Below, one piece after another: positions 31,873-42,725 of a stretch of 64,000 nucleotides of DNA. The notes under the pieces were generated by a model. That model ran no database searches and was not told the origin of the DNA. It was given only the letters and a program-made list of their open reading frames with translations. A program made the translations under genes and the position numbers. Each line of letters opens with the position of its first letter. The stretch's first letter is position 1. This DNA comes from Ctenosaura bakeri (taxonomy: Eukaryota; Chordata; Lepidosauria; Squamata; Iguanidae), in assembly GCA_948474755.1 (NCBI GenBank), contig CAOLHI010000733.1:186001-250000 (forward strand), written 5' to 3'.

Positions 31873-32027
31873 GGCCATTTCTGCACTAGACTGTTATAGT
31901 GCTATTATTCCACTTTCAACATCCTATGGAATCCTGTTTAGTCCCTTCACAAGCTGCAAACCCCAGGATTCCATAGGATGTTGAAAGTGGAATAATAACA
32001 CTATAACAGTCTAGTGTGCAAATGGCC
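31873..32027. mobile_element. Palindromic MITE family 1, clean copy
   Basis: 155 bp, GGCCATTTCTGCACTAGACT at the left and AGTCTAGTGTGCAAATGGCC at the right, with a TGA duplication (31870-31872 and 32028-32030). The arms pair almost perfectly through CCACTTTCAACATCCTATGG; a long hairpin is expected. Confidence 0.85.
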
Positions 32028-32698
32028 TGAGCACTTGCTCAAATTTGCTTTCCTTTGGAAGACAGTGACTAGAGCACGGGTGGGCAGAGTGTGGTCTTGA
32101 TGTTCCAGGGATATATCTCTCCTCATCCCCCTTCACCAGCTGTACTAGCAAGGAAGGATGGCAGTGAGGGATACACATTCCCCATACCTGCACTAGATGC
32201 TTAGTGATTTTCTCTAATATTTGCAGTTCTTTACAACTATATAAAGCATAATCCACCATGGTGTAACAACCAGCCTCCCACATTTCACAGATGGAAACTG
32301 GAACGTGTGTGGTCAAGCAAAATCAGAAGGTGGACAAGATGGCAAGAATTTACTAATGCATAAGAGCACACAAGTTAAGAGTAATTGCAGCACTTTACTT
32401 TTGTCCAGGCTCCTGGGAAGAGCAAGATGGCACGCCTTCTTCTTCTCTTCCCATTTGAATGCAACTATTTTTCCACTTTGAATTGGGTTTGCAGCAAATG
32501 CAGTAAGTTGAGGACAAAGGAAGAGGAGGAGAGAGGAATTGGGACATTTTAAAAGAAATCAAAAAAGCTCTTGTATTTATTTCTTTTTTACTGGAATTTC
32601 TTCCAATATGCTCAAGACCGGGCTCCTTGCTTTTCTCTCCACCTGATCATCACAACAACCCTGTGAGGTAGGTGACATTCAGAGAGAGAGAAGTGAAA
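32028..32698. other. Intergenic; block 32380-32560 resembling 410-690
   Basis: No supported gene. See the entry at 410-690 for the shared purine-rich block. TGTGGTCTTGATGTTCCAGG (about 32090) is a hAT-like scrap. Confidence 0.35.
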
Positions 32699-32878
32699 GG
32701 CCCATTTCCGCACTACACTGTTATAGTGCTATTATTCCACTTTCAACATCCTATGGAATCCTGGGATTTGCAGTTTAGGGAGGGGCCTTTAGAATTGTCA
32801 GCCAGAGAATTGACCTCAGTAAACTACAAACCCTATGATTCCACAGGAGGTTGAAAGTGAAATAATAGCACTATAACA
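32699..32878. mobile_element. Palindromic MITE family 1
   Basis: GGCCCATTTCCGCACTACAC, GTGCTATTATTCCACTTTCA, GGGATTTGCAGTTTAGGGAG, then the inverse arm AGGTTGAAAGTGAAATAATA and GCACTATAACA. The right tip is missing. Confidence 0.75.
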
Positions 32879-32999
32879 ACCAGAGAAGAGAGAAAGAGAG
32901 AGGCTGGCCCAAGCCAGTGAGCTCCACAGTGAGGCTTCAGAATCGTAACCTCCAGATCTCAGCCCAACAGTTATTCTCATACAGAAAGGAAACATCTTG

Positions 33000-33635
33000 T
33001 ATCAATCTAACCACCTGAGGGTTTCATTACTGAATTTCTCATTCCACCTGAGTCATTCTCCTGGGCTTTGACACAGTGCACAGTGATGTCGTCCTGTCCA
33101 AAATCAAGGGCGGTAAATATTTGTCCCTTAAGTACAGGAAAACACCAGAGCGGCCTGCATTAAGAAAGCTTCTCGATAAAAAAGGAGATTCAGCACAGAG
33201 AGAAATGCACCAGGGAAGGAGGAAAGCAGCTAAGAGCAGGAAAAGGAGAGAGAGCAGAGCATCCAGCAGCTAATCGGGTTTATTGATTGCCTACTTCCAA
33301 ATTCTACCCAGTCATGTTTCTCTGATGTAATGCACAGTAGTTTTGTCCACAAGCCAAAGCAATACTTAACTGCATCCCTTCTGCAGAGAAGCAGAACAGA
33401 GTAGCCTGCTTTGCAAGGGAAGCTTCGAGCCAAAAGAAGATTCCCAGTGATCCTCCGGGTAGCCCAGTAGGCGGGAAGCAAAGGTAGGGAAAAGACTGAA
33501 AGCGCAAAAGAAGGAGAAAGAACTGGACATCCGAAGCTAATCTAGGCCATGAATAAGTGAGAAAGGAGAAGAGTGCTGCACTTGCAGAACAGCAAAGAGA
33601 GAGAGAAAAAGACTGGAGGAAAACAGACCTGCATG
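33000..33635 (+). promoter_or_regulatory. 5' flank and likely 5' UTR of copy C
   Basis: Shares the downstream half with the relic E: GGGAAAAGACTGAAAGCGCA, GGAGAAAGAACTGGACATCC and CGAAGCTAATCTAGG match GGGAAAGGACTGAAGGTACA, GGGAAAGAATGAGACACCC and TCGGCTAATCTGAG at 62654-62708. Also CTTGCAGAACAGCAAAGAGA matches CTTAGAGAACAGCAAAGGAG at 62744. ACAGACCTGC before the start matches GCAGACCTGC before copy D. Confidence 0.5.
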
Positions 33636-33971
33636 ATGAGTCACCTAAACAACAATAAGAATGAAGACAACCCACCTCCCTACTCTGAATACCAGCTCTA
33701 TGAAGAACCTGATCCACTGAAACCTCCTCCAGGGCCAGTGCCCCCTATGGGCTATGGGGCAGTCCCACCTCAGCCAAACCAGTACCAACCTTATTACAGT
33801 TCACCAGGGGTAATAGGACCCAATCAGGGTGCAGTCTTTCATCCACCACAAGCTGTCTTCATCACTCCTGTCCAGCCCACCGATGTGCCCGATTACCTGG
33901 CCTACTCCATCTTTACCATGCTTTGCTGTTGCATCCCCATGGGCATTGTTGCCTTTGTTTACTCTATGCTG
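33636..33971 (+). CDS. CD225/dispanin copy C, exon 1 of 2 [join 33636-33971, 40039-40212]
   Basis: Exon 1 encodes 112 aa of a 169-aa product, the longest in the array. Two ATGs are adjacent (33633, 33636); the second aligns with the MSY start of B and D. The frame stays open upstream to 33573, but that part matches non-coding 5' flank of the paralogues. PPPY lies at residues 13-16 in DNPPPYSEYQ. A proline-rich tail has PPMGYG and QYQPYY motifs, also present in A and in part in D. The CD225 domain begins at residue 85 (PDYLAYSIFTM) with the triple cysteine 97-99 and IPMGIVAFVYSML. Donor CTG/GTAAGT, phase 0. Expected location is endosomal or plasma membrane by family; function inferred only. 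Confidence 0.9.
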
Positions 33972-34032
33972 GTAAGTGTGTATCTGTGTGTGTGAGAGAG
34001 GAGGGGGGAATGTAATGCCTTTTGGGATCACT

Positions 34033-34118
34033 GAGATAGATGATAGATAAATAGAAGATGGACAGAGATAGATTGGTAGGTGAATGGATGGATAGGTGGG
34101 TGGGTGGATGGATGGATG

Positions 34119-34208
<90 letters not shown>

Positions 34209-34258
34209 GGGAATAGGAAGGAAGGACAGAAGATGGATGGATGGATAGATAGATAGGC
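34033..34258 (+). repeat. GATA/GGAT microsatellite
   Basis: Interrupted GATA and GGTG/GGAT units to 34117, then a pure GATA array, ending in GGAT and GATA units. The minus-strand open frames made of repeating Ile-Tyr-Leu-Ser residues are artefacts of this repeat. Confidence 0.97.
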
Positions 34259-34861
34259 AGAAATATAGATCCTTTATTTTCATCCACCACTGTAATAGAA
34301 CCTATTTGTGATAACCTACTTTTTTTTCCAGCTTTGAGAAGATTATGAGTTGGGCAAAATTTAGTTAAAATTGTGATGGAGGTAGTCAGGACTTTTAGAT
34401 TTCATTAGCATTCTCCTCCCCCCTCCTCCTTTAATAATTCAAGGACCAGTGCAATTGGGGCGGGCAGAGGATTGCTGCAGCAAATGGTCATTAGAGTGGA
34501 AAGAACAAGAGAGCACAAAGCGAGTGGGTGGTACAGGAAATGTAGGACAGGGCTCTGGCTAAGCCCTCTGCAGGGTTAATTGTGAGCGCCTGTGGCAGCA
34601 AAGCCAAGCAAGAGTCTCATAGCCTCTTAAAAGTGTTTCTTGTAAACATCAGGGACTGCTAATGGGTTTCTGGCTCCCTGGGCAAATGTGACGTTGGGAG
34701 TGGTAAGAGGAAATTCCCTATTGGTTCTGTATGCTTTGCTAACTGAAAAGTTAGTCTTCTGTATGCAAAGTTTGTATTTTTTTTTTTTTAATGACTTGGC
34801 TTCTCAGGAAAAGCTGGAAAGCACATATAGGCTTTTAGCTCAGAGCTCCCATTTTCTCTTG

Positions 34862-35035
34862 ACTAGCTGGTTTGAGCATTCTACTACAACCAGGGTTCAT
34901 TTCCCCACTCAGCCATGAAAATCCACTGGGTGACCTTGGGTGTGTCACATAGTCTCAGTCCCAGAAAACCCCATGATAGGTTTGCCTTAGGGTTGCCATA
35001 AGTGGGAAACAACTTGAAGGCAAACAACAACAAAA
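34862..35035 (+). mobile_element. tRNA-derived SINE
   Basis: CAACCAGGGTTCATTTCCCC, CACTGGGTGACCTTGGGTGT, CCCCATGATAGGTTTGCCTT, AGGGTTGCCATAAGTGGG and the tail AAGGCAAACAACAACAAAA. Confidence 0.8.
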
Positions 35036-35389
35036 CTGGTTTTCTGACAAGGGGTTAAGTCTGAAATGTATTTCACAATAAAAGTGATTCTTGAATTTAC
35101 CAGCTGGGCCCCTGTGAAAGTTTTGAGATGGCAACAAGAAACTTTGCCATACATGGCCTGGCCACTTCACCCTACCAAGATATTTGCATGTGGGAGTGGG
35201 AGGTGTTCTGTTGAGCAAGATGACTTGGTTGGGGCAGGGGTCACTCAGGGGGTGCTTTTTTTCTAGGGCACCATCACAAATTGGATCCTTTCCTTCCAGG
35301 TGGCCCTGGTGATGGTCATTTTCATGGACCAGAACCCTCTTCAGTGTTTTAGCAGAGCTACAACAATGAACATAGGAATATCCATTACA

Positions 35390-35555
35390 GGGAGTCAGGC
35401 CATTGGTCCATCTAACTACGTACTGTCAACTCTGGCTGGCAATGGACCTTCAGAATTTCAAGCAGGATTTCTCCCCTAGGCCTACCTGGAAATCCTGAGT
35501 TCACTGGTGGGTCTCCATCCACATACTAATCAGGCCTGATCCTTCTTAGGTCATA
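35390..35555 (+). mobile_element. SINE-like fragment with 5S-like end
   Basis: GGCCATTGGTCCATCTAACT, ACGTACTGTCAACTCTGGCT and TTCAAGCAGGATTTCTCCCC form a repeat common in squamates, here running into GGTGGGTCTCCATCCACATA CTAATCAGGC, which is 5S rRNA-like as at 19455. Confidence 0.45.
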
Positions 35556-35757
35556 GGCCATTTCCGCACAACACTGTTATAGTGCTATTATTCCACTTTC
35601 AACACCCTGTGGAATTCTGGAATTTGTAGTTTATTGAGGCCAATGAGTTCTCTGGCTGAGAACTCTAAAGGCCCTTCCCTAAACTGCAAACCCCAGGATT
35701 CCTCAGGATGTTGAAAGTAGAACAGTAGCACTATAACAGTCCAGTGCAGAAATGGCT
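35556..35757. mobile_element. Palindromic MITE family 1
   Basis: GGCCATTTCCGCACAACACT at the left, CAGTCCAGTGCAGAAATGGCT at the right; full-length loop with CTGGCTGAGAACTCTAAAGG. Flanks ATA and TTA are one base from a 3-bp duplication. Confidence 0.8.
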
Positions 35758-36059
35758 TTAGTATCAGACAAGATCAAGTGTGTCCAGAATTTGGTTGGTG
35801 AACACATACCCTCCCTAAACTCAAGGATCCAAGTGCTGTTTTGGATGGGCTTGTTTTTCTTGAAGCAAGGGAGGTTGGCTCCCAATCCCAGCAAATTGCC
35901 AGTGAACATCCTCTCCACCATTTCTCCAGCTGAAAGAAGTACTTTGTTCACGGGGTTTCTCTTGAATATCTGGTTTGTGTCTGCAGCATTCATTACATTC
36001 CTGACTGCTCTAATTTTGTTTAATGCACTGTATGCTATGCATTTCCCTCTCAAAATCTC

Positions 36060-36610
36060 TGAAAACCGTTCATGATGAAATTCAAAGGATATATGGTTTT
36101 AAGTTTGAGATGAAGCCAGAATTTTATTTGTTAAATATGTTAGGGCGGCAAAGAGAAATAAGATGTCATCAGAAGATACTGTTATATATGATAACTGCTG
36201 CGAGACTGACATATGCACAATACTGGGGGAAAAAGGGAATATGTAGATATAAAGGAATGGAAACTCAAGGTACTGGATATGGAAGAAACAGAAAAATTAG
36301 TATTTTTAATGAAAAATAAACCTTTCCAGAACTTTGAAAGGGAATGGAGAGAGGTACTGGACTGGATAAAAAAATAATGCAGAAGGGGAAGCAATAATGA
36401 AAATGAAGAAAAGTAGCAGCGTATAAGATCTATTATAAGTAGCAATGTATTAAAGTAAATATAATAAGAAATAATGTAAGAATATTGTAATGATGAAAAT
36501 ATGTATGTATGAAGATAAATAAGCAGAGTCAATTGGGACAAAGACAAAAGTGGGGAAGGGGGGGTTGTTTTATGTTTAATATAAACTGCAATAAAAATAT
36601 AATAATAATA
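36060..36610 (+). mobile_element. L1 LINE ORF2 C-terminal fragment
   Basis: A plus-strand frame includes KFEMKPEFYLLNMLG, KILLYMITAARLTYAQYWG and, in another frame, FEREWREVLDWIKK. This is the end of L1 ORF2, where LLYMxTAARxxxAxxWK is conserved. It ends with an AATAAAAATATAATAATAAT tail. Broken by stops; lies in the intron of copy C. Confidence 0.7.
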
Positions 36611-38719
36611 AAAATCTCTGAAAACCCACCATTTGCCCCAGAAATGCAATAGGTGAGGGAGTTCTCCAAGTAGTAACAAATAATGAATCATACTCAGATT
36701 GGCTCAGGTGGCATCACTGCAATTTTTCCCTGTTTGTCATGATCTTCTGAACCCAGACTATCTTTGGTCTGGGCCTGAGCTTGGAAAAGTTAAACCATTT
36801 CTTAAGAAGAATACTTTAAAAACCCAAGCTATAAGGACCATAGGTTGAGGGAACTATGCATGTTCAGCATGTAGAAGAAGTGGCTGAAAGATCTGAAGGG
36901 CTGCCTCTTGGAAGAGGGAACAGGCTTGTTCCAGAGTTAAAGGCCCAAACTGGTGGGTTCAAATTAGAAGAACATAGATTTTGACAAAACATTAAGAAGA
37001 AGTTCCTGGTGGTAACAGCTGTTCACCCATGGTTGAAAAGAGGGTGGTGAACTCTCTTTCTGTCAGGTCTGTTTGAGCTGCCATTTTCTTGAATGGGTAT
37101 AAGACTGGAGCAGTTGGCTTTTGGGATCCCTGCAAACTGTAACATTATGATTCTAGGAGAAGCAATGTCACTTTTCCTAGCTCTGATCAGAACACAGTAG
37201 AGTATGATATCATGGAGGAAGCCTGAAATGACTTGACAGCAGCTAGCATTGGGAGTGGAGAGAGTTTTATCATGTCTTTGGACACTGTGATAATGGGGGG
37301 TTCCCATTATCCAGGTAACAGAGCTGAAGAGAGATAGTTCTCCTTCCAGGCACACAAATGAATGGCTAGGGTTAGGTTATATTTTTTTGGAGGTCAGCAT
37401 CACGGATCATGAGTAATAGTTGCCTAATCAGGGGGAGAAAGGTGAGAATCTTCAAGATGCTTCAGTGAAGAAGTTTTATAAACCCTCAAGAGACCATGAG
37501 GCAAGAAGAAAAAAGAAGAATGAAGACACCAACGTCAGTTGCAGGTAGGGTCCAGTTGGGCCTCGCCTCCTGGCTCTGCCTCAGCACAGCATCTCAGAAA
37601 CTGACCAATGATGTGAGTGCTTAAGATATTTCTAAGTTAGTCATGTTAGGATTTCTGTTCTTTTGAAAGCTCTGGCTGATCTGATGGAACTATCTGTAAT
37701 GTGTAACTAACAAATAAACCTGGGAGGAGGGAGCTTCCCATGCATAGTGATATCTTCTATTATCTACATTGTCTGATGTTAGGATAAATGCTTTCCTTTT
37801 AAGAATCTCTGCTCTTTCCATTCCCACTTGCCTGTCGGTGACACATGTAGATAGCATTCTTCTCTCCCAGAAGGCATGGGAGGAGAAAGGGGATCTCTAA
37901 GCTTAGAGATTGGTGACTCCCTGGTGGCATCCCACTGTGCTATGAAGACAGGGATTTTGATTCAATTGAGTGGGTGGTGGCTGTGTTTAGTTAACAGAAC
38001 CTGAGAGTTTCCATCTCCTATCAAGGGCAGAAGTCACCACTGAGTGGGAGAAGGGCCCTGGGTCCACGACAGACACAAAATATGGAGTTGGGGGAAATGT
38101 GCATTGGGAAAGCTCATAGCTGCTTTTGGAAAAATGGATGGGTGGGAATAGATTCATGTGACATATTGGAGACAGGACAGGACATTAGAATGGAAATTTA
38201 CAACAGTATGAGCAAGCAAAAACCCTTATGGAAGACATGGCAGCATTCAAAAATTATGGCAATTTACAAAAAAACCAGTGTTCAAGCAGTACCACTTTTG
38301 ACTACATACATTTGATGCAGAGACAGGAAAAGACTGATAACATTTTTCCCTGAAATAAGGCGCAGGCAAAATAATGCACCTGTACCCCGATCCCAATCTT
38401 GTTGGAACACACAATCTTCCTTGTCTTCTGATGTGGAAATGTTTCTTTTTGATGCCTGAGGGCTTTATACTGGTTTTAAAAGTTTACTTGGCTGTCTGAG
38501 GAAAAAAGAATTTTTTTAAAAAAAATATGTGGTTTGACCTTTGAATTTGAGAACAGAGTGGAATAAGATGTGGGGGGTGTGGGAGGCCAGGGACAGGTTG
38601 ATGGATGGTTAACGTAGATCACCTGATCATTCCTGCCATAGTCATGTTACCAGATGTAAACCAATATGGCAAATACATGCATGCAGTGGAAACACCCCCT
38701 TGCACTGATGAGCTACTTA

Positions 38720-39142
38720 GGCCCTTTCTGCACAGCATTTTCCATGCGAAACGGCACCTGGAGCATCACTCGATTGTGAGGAGCGATCTGCATGATGCAC
38801 TCACAATCGCATGACGTTCCAGAGGCCAGCAGATGCCAATCGTGCACCTTTTCATTTTCAGCTACAAGCTGAAAATGATGCATAATTGCGCATTGCTCCC
38901 GGGCCCCACACGCACTTACCTGGCGTGCGGAGCCTCCGGAGTCACGCCAGTCATGCTTCCTGCCCCAGTGCAGCCTGGGAAACTCCCAGGCTGCGCTGCA
39001 GAAGGAAGAGGTGGGTGTGGGGCCCGGGAGCAATGCGCAATCATGCATCATTTTCGGCAGGGACACGAGAGCCTCTCGCCAGAGGCTGCTCACGCGATCC
39101 CCACACCCCAGCGCCGGAAGAAGGTAAGGTGCGGAAAGGGTC
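38720..39142 (+). mobile_element. GC-rich MITE family 2, complete copy
   Basis: 423 bp, ends GGCCCTTTCTGCACAGCA and GTGCGGAAAGGGTC, flanked by TTA (38717-38719 and 39143-39145), which fits the TWA target preference of PIF/Harbinger. Internal landmarks are GGAGCGATCTGCATGATGCA, TTTCATTTTCAGCTACAAGC, GCGGAGCCTCCGGAGTCACG and CCAGGCTGCGCTGCAGAAGG. Confidence 0.85.
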
Positions 39143-40038
39143 TTAATTGTATGTTGGGAGTTGAGAGTTACCCAGGCTATTAGTCCTGAGGAAACTCTGT
39201 ATCAGCAGAGTTGCAGAGAAAGGAATTTTCCATTTTAGTGTGACTTCTTAAAATGATGGCTGAATTGAAGTAGACAAGGCAGACAGAAGATTTCAAATTT
39301 AAAAATATTTGCTGACAACATTTATAATTGTACATCCATCATAGAAACTTGATGCTAACTGAAGAAAAGTATTGGTAAGTTGAGACGTATGCTTAGCACA
39401 GAGGAGAAGTCTATAGTTAGTAGAGAGCAGCTAACAGTTTAGTATTGTGATGTGTGAAGGAGAACAGAGTTCTTAGACAATAAGAGGCATAGCCTTCCAA
39501 GCTAAGCCAATCACAGATGACAGAATGTAAGGTCTAGATGCTACAGCCAGTAATTTTAAATATATACACAGACTAACAGTTGAGAGGCCTATCCTAGCTA
39601 AAGAGGTGGGGAAGAGAGAATGCTGTATTTTCCAACAGTGTGACTTTCCAAACTGATTTCAGTTTGGGTTGAAATAGATGTGCACATTTGTAAAAGTGTC
39701 AAACGGGGCAGAGATACTATACAATGGAGTTGGGATACAGCTTTTGTGTAGATTCAGCCCAAGACTTCATTGGTAAATGCCTGATAAGGCCAAGACAAAA
39801 TGATTATTTGACTGGAATCCTGTTAGTTAGTCCTGCCTACAGTAAACCAATCAAATCAGTTGTAACATTGTGAGTCAACATGTAGGCATGTCCGGTGGAT
39901 TTAATGGCATGCTTTAGTCAAAACAAGAGGAATTAGGGCTCAATTAGCCAACACTAGGGAACCCATCTCCTGCATGCCAGAAGTGTTCCCCAGTTGCTGT
40001 TTTTCATTAATCCATCATTTCTCTCTCTTCCTTTCCAG

Positions 40039-40212
40039 ACCCGTGCTGCCAACTATGCTGGGGACAGCACGACTGCACGAAGAAACTCCAGGTTGGCCCT
40101 CTTGTTTGCCAACTCAGCACTAGTGTTGGGAGTCACAGCTTTGATTGTGTTTATCCTCTTGAAAGTGAATGTTACCAGACAGACAGTCTACCAGCTACCA
40201 CACAACCCTTGA
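40039..40212 (+). CDS. CD225/dispanin copy C, exon 2 of 2
   Basis: 174 nt encoding 57 aa plus TGA. Starts TRAANYAGDSTTARRNSRLA, with the classical CD225 Gly-Asp intact. A helix (about residues 133-155, LLFANSALVLGVTALIVFIL) follows, and a tail ending YQLPHNP; B and D have a similar proline/asparagine-containing end in coding or 3' sequence (QPPNSP in D). No AATAAA is evident close downstream. Confidence 0.9.
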   Translation, partial: TRAANYAGDSTTARRNSRLALLFANSALVLGVTALIVFILLKVNVTRQTVYQLPHNP

Positions 40213-41134
40213 AGGTCGCGCTACTTACCATTCATATCCAAAAGATCTCTCCCTCTCTCCACCAATTGTACAAGTCAGAAGAATGCTGGTTTGACATTAC
40301 ACTCTTGGAATTGTTCAATCAAGGAACACGTAATGGGCTGTTCCACACATGTTATACGCACTGAGAATCTTAAGGACTGGAAATGAGGACATGGGTCCTA
40401 TAAAGCACTGCACTTGACATCACAGAGGATGATCTGAAAATTCTAGTGACAAATTTGCAATGGCCTATCTATCTCAAGTGATGAATGTTGAATGTCTTCT
40501 TTATGTATATATCTCAAACCCAAAGAATACAACAGGCATGGGCAAATCAATTAGTGCCAGGGGGCAAGTAGGCAACACGGGCGCTTTGATGAGCACAGCT
40601 ATTTTGAACAGCACAGCTATTAATTTTCTTAGCATTGCCAATGACATGATATTATGATCCTGCTGCTTAAGATTACAAAGTGTCAGAATGTTCTTTTTGG
40701 ACTACAGCTCCTGCAACCCTACACATTTGGGGTTGCAGTCCGAAAGAATAACTATTCCAGACTATGTGAGATCATGAAACATGGTTAGATCAGCCCCTGC
40801 TAAGTGCACCTTTTCTCTCTGCCCATTCTATTCTCTCTCTCCAGAGATCCTTCCTATTCTAGAGCCCTTCTATCAACCATCTCCTCTTCTTCTTGTTCTT
40901 ATGGACTGCTCCTTTCTCTGACATTCCTACCTATGCTTCCAGCCTTCCTTTTGTTTTTTTCCCATATTCAGAAACATGTCGTGAAACTTTTTCTTCTAAC
41001 CTTGTGCCATAAATTAGCGCCCAGATCTACCCTCCAGCTTCATTATACATTTTCTTCATACTCCAACTAGCATCTTGTTGGTGAAACACAGGTACATAAT
41101 TTGGGGTTATGCATAAATATGTCACCTTTTTCAA
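40213..41134. other. Intergenic gene-free stretch
   Basis: No supported gene. A hAT-like scrap (TTGGACTACAGCTCCTGCAA ... TTGCAGTCCGAAAGAA) spans about 40697-40750 as a small inverted repeat. 40801-41060 is pyrimidine-rich. Confidence 0.4.
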
Positions 41135-41375
41135 TTGGTTCAACCAGGACAGGCCAGTGAGGAAGTAGCCAGTGGCAGCAGTGGAAGTGGCAGCCACCGG
41201 TCAGCCAAGGATGTCGCTGATGCCATGCAGGGTGCCAAGTGGGAACTGGGTCTTGAGGCCGCCAAGGTCACTGGGCACCTTGAAGCCGGTGGGGCTCTGG
41301 AGCGTGTAAGGGAAGAGGGAGATCTTCATTCCAGTCATGTTGTAGAAGACCATTGGCACCTCTAAAAATGTGCTG
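41135..41375. other. Unassigned GC-rich island with clean minus-strand frame
   Basis: GC-rich against AT-rich surroundings. The minus strand from about 41368 to 41210 reads as an uninterrupted peptide containing [20 protein letters not shown] followed by [19 protein letters not shown], and then a stop. The plus strand is also open (41135-41365). I do not recognise the product. It may be a fragment of a processed pseudogene or of an unidentified mobile element. Confidence 0.3.
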
Positions 41376-42360
41376 CCACAGAGTGGACCACCCTTCCCGT
41401 CCCCCCCCAGCTATGCCACTGTATTCAGTACCTCTCAGTGCAATATCCACTACCGACAATCTGGCAGCTTCCAAACTTTGGAGCACACTGACACAGCCAT
41501 TTCACTGGTTGGGAGTTGGAGGTGCCTAGATAGCACCCAGGTGTAGTCTAAAGCCAAAAGAAGAAAGGTAGTATTGCCCTCCCAGATCTCCAAAGACTCA
41601 TGCCATGAAACAAAATCTGAGAGAGTGGCATCATTTTTTTCCTCAATACTGCAAAATTCCAATCAGTTACTGTTTGGGTAGCTCCCACCCTCCCTTCCTG
41701 CCCAGCCAATAAATGGCTACAACAGCACACTCTAATACTCAGAAACTGACTTCCAAGACTGGGAGGGACAAAGAATTTCATAGGCAGAGTGTTACACTCC
41801 ACCCATGCAATGTAGGCTTCTGGCCTTTATCTATAATAATTTCTATTTTCATATTTTAAATGGCATAAAGATGGTTATACTAGCAGAAGGAAGGAAGAGA
41901 AAAATATATTAGGAATGCATACATCTGAAGTGTCATTTTTTTCATGGAGAAAAACTCAAAAGAATATGATAAGCATTTACGCTATATCACAAAGATAATG
42001 TCTTATATTTGACGTCATACTGTATGATACTGGATATTCCCTTGCTCTGGGCAATTCTCATTTCCAGGAAGGCAACTCAGAACAGGAAAATGATGCTATG
42101 GTGGGGGAAATTAACCTTCTACTCAAACTCTGTGGCCCAAATCTAAACCAGGACACTCCCAGATGCCATTACCATTTTATGCAGTTTCATTTTGCTCAGC
42201 AGAAGACACTAGATCATAGATCTCTCACAGTCATGTCTGCAAATTTGACCTTAAAAGTTGACATGAAAAGCCACTGTAGAATAATCAAATATTTAAAATG
42301 AGGGCTGCACAGTTGTTAGCTGTGAGCTTGGTAGGAATGTCTTTCTCCTTCAACTCTGTT
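41376..42360. other. Intergenic gene-free stretch
   Basis: No supported gene. TTGCAATACCGAC-like scraps and CCCAGATCTCCAAAGACTCA occur with no family recognised. Confidence 0.4.
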
Positions 42361-42720
42361 TAGAGTTGATATCTTAATACCTTTCTTTTTTAATCCTTGA
42401 GTTTACTTCATTTCTTTCATCCTCTTTCACCTTCTCCTTCCACCTACATCTCTTGTCTACCTCTCTCTTATTCCCTAATAATTCTTTTTCTCTCCCTCTC
42501 CTGCCTCAACATCTCCTTCCTTTCTCTTTCTCTCTCCCCCCATCCCATAACTCCAAGCAATTTTTTTTCCTTTCTTTCCTTTTTCTCTTTTTCTCTTTCT
42601 CTCCTCTCAACACATTTGGCTGCACTGATCTTCTTCCTCTTCCACCACCTCTCTGTCTTTCTCATCTTTTTGATTCTTTTGTTTCTCCTAGCTACACTCA
42701 CCATCTTCTGTCTTTTACAC
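42361..42720 (+). repeat. Polypyrimidine (CT-rich) tract
   Basis: About 350 bp of C/T-dominated sequence (CTCTCTTATTCCC, TCTCTTTCTCTCTCCCCC, CTTTCTTTCCTTTTTCTC). Overlapping long frames on both strands result from its low complexity. It ends at the family-2 MITE at 42726. Confidence 0.85.
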
Positions 42721-42725
42721 TTCTG

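Larger units (their letters stand above)
33972..40038 (+). other. Intron of copy C (6.1 kb), repeat-laden
   Basis: GT donor at 33972; acceptor CTCTCTTCCTTTCCAG ends at 40038. The longest intron of the array. It holds a GATA microsatellite, two SINEs, a family-1 and a family-2 MITE and an L1 fragment. 36620-38715 and 39146-40000 show no recognised features. Confidence 0.8.

Noticed and set aside
33573..33635. Upstream ATG of copy C (and 20526 for copy B, 49167 for copy D)
   Set aside because: The extra residues do not agree between paralogues and correspond to the shared non-coding leader; the MS[YH] start is conserved.
33801..34290. 160- and 108-codon minus-strand frames rich in Ile-Tyr-Leu-Ser
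   Set aside because: They are read through the GATA microsatellite; the peptide period is the repeat.
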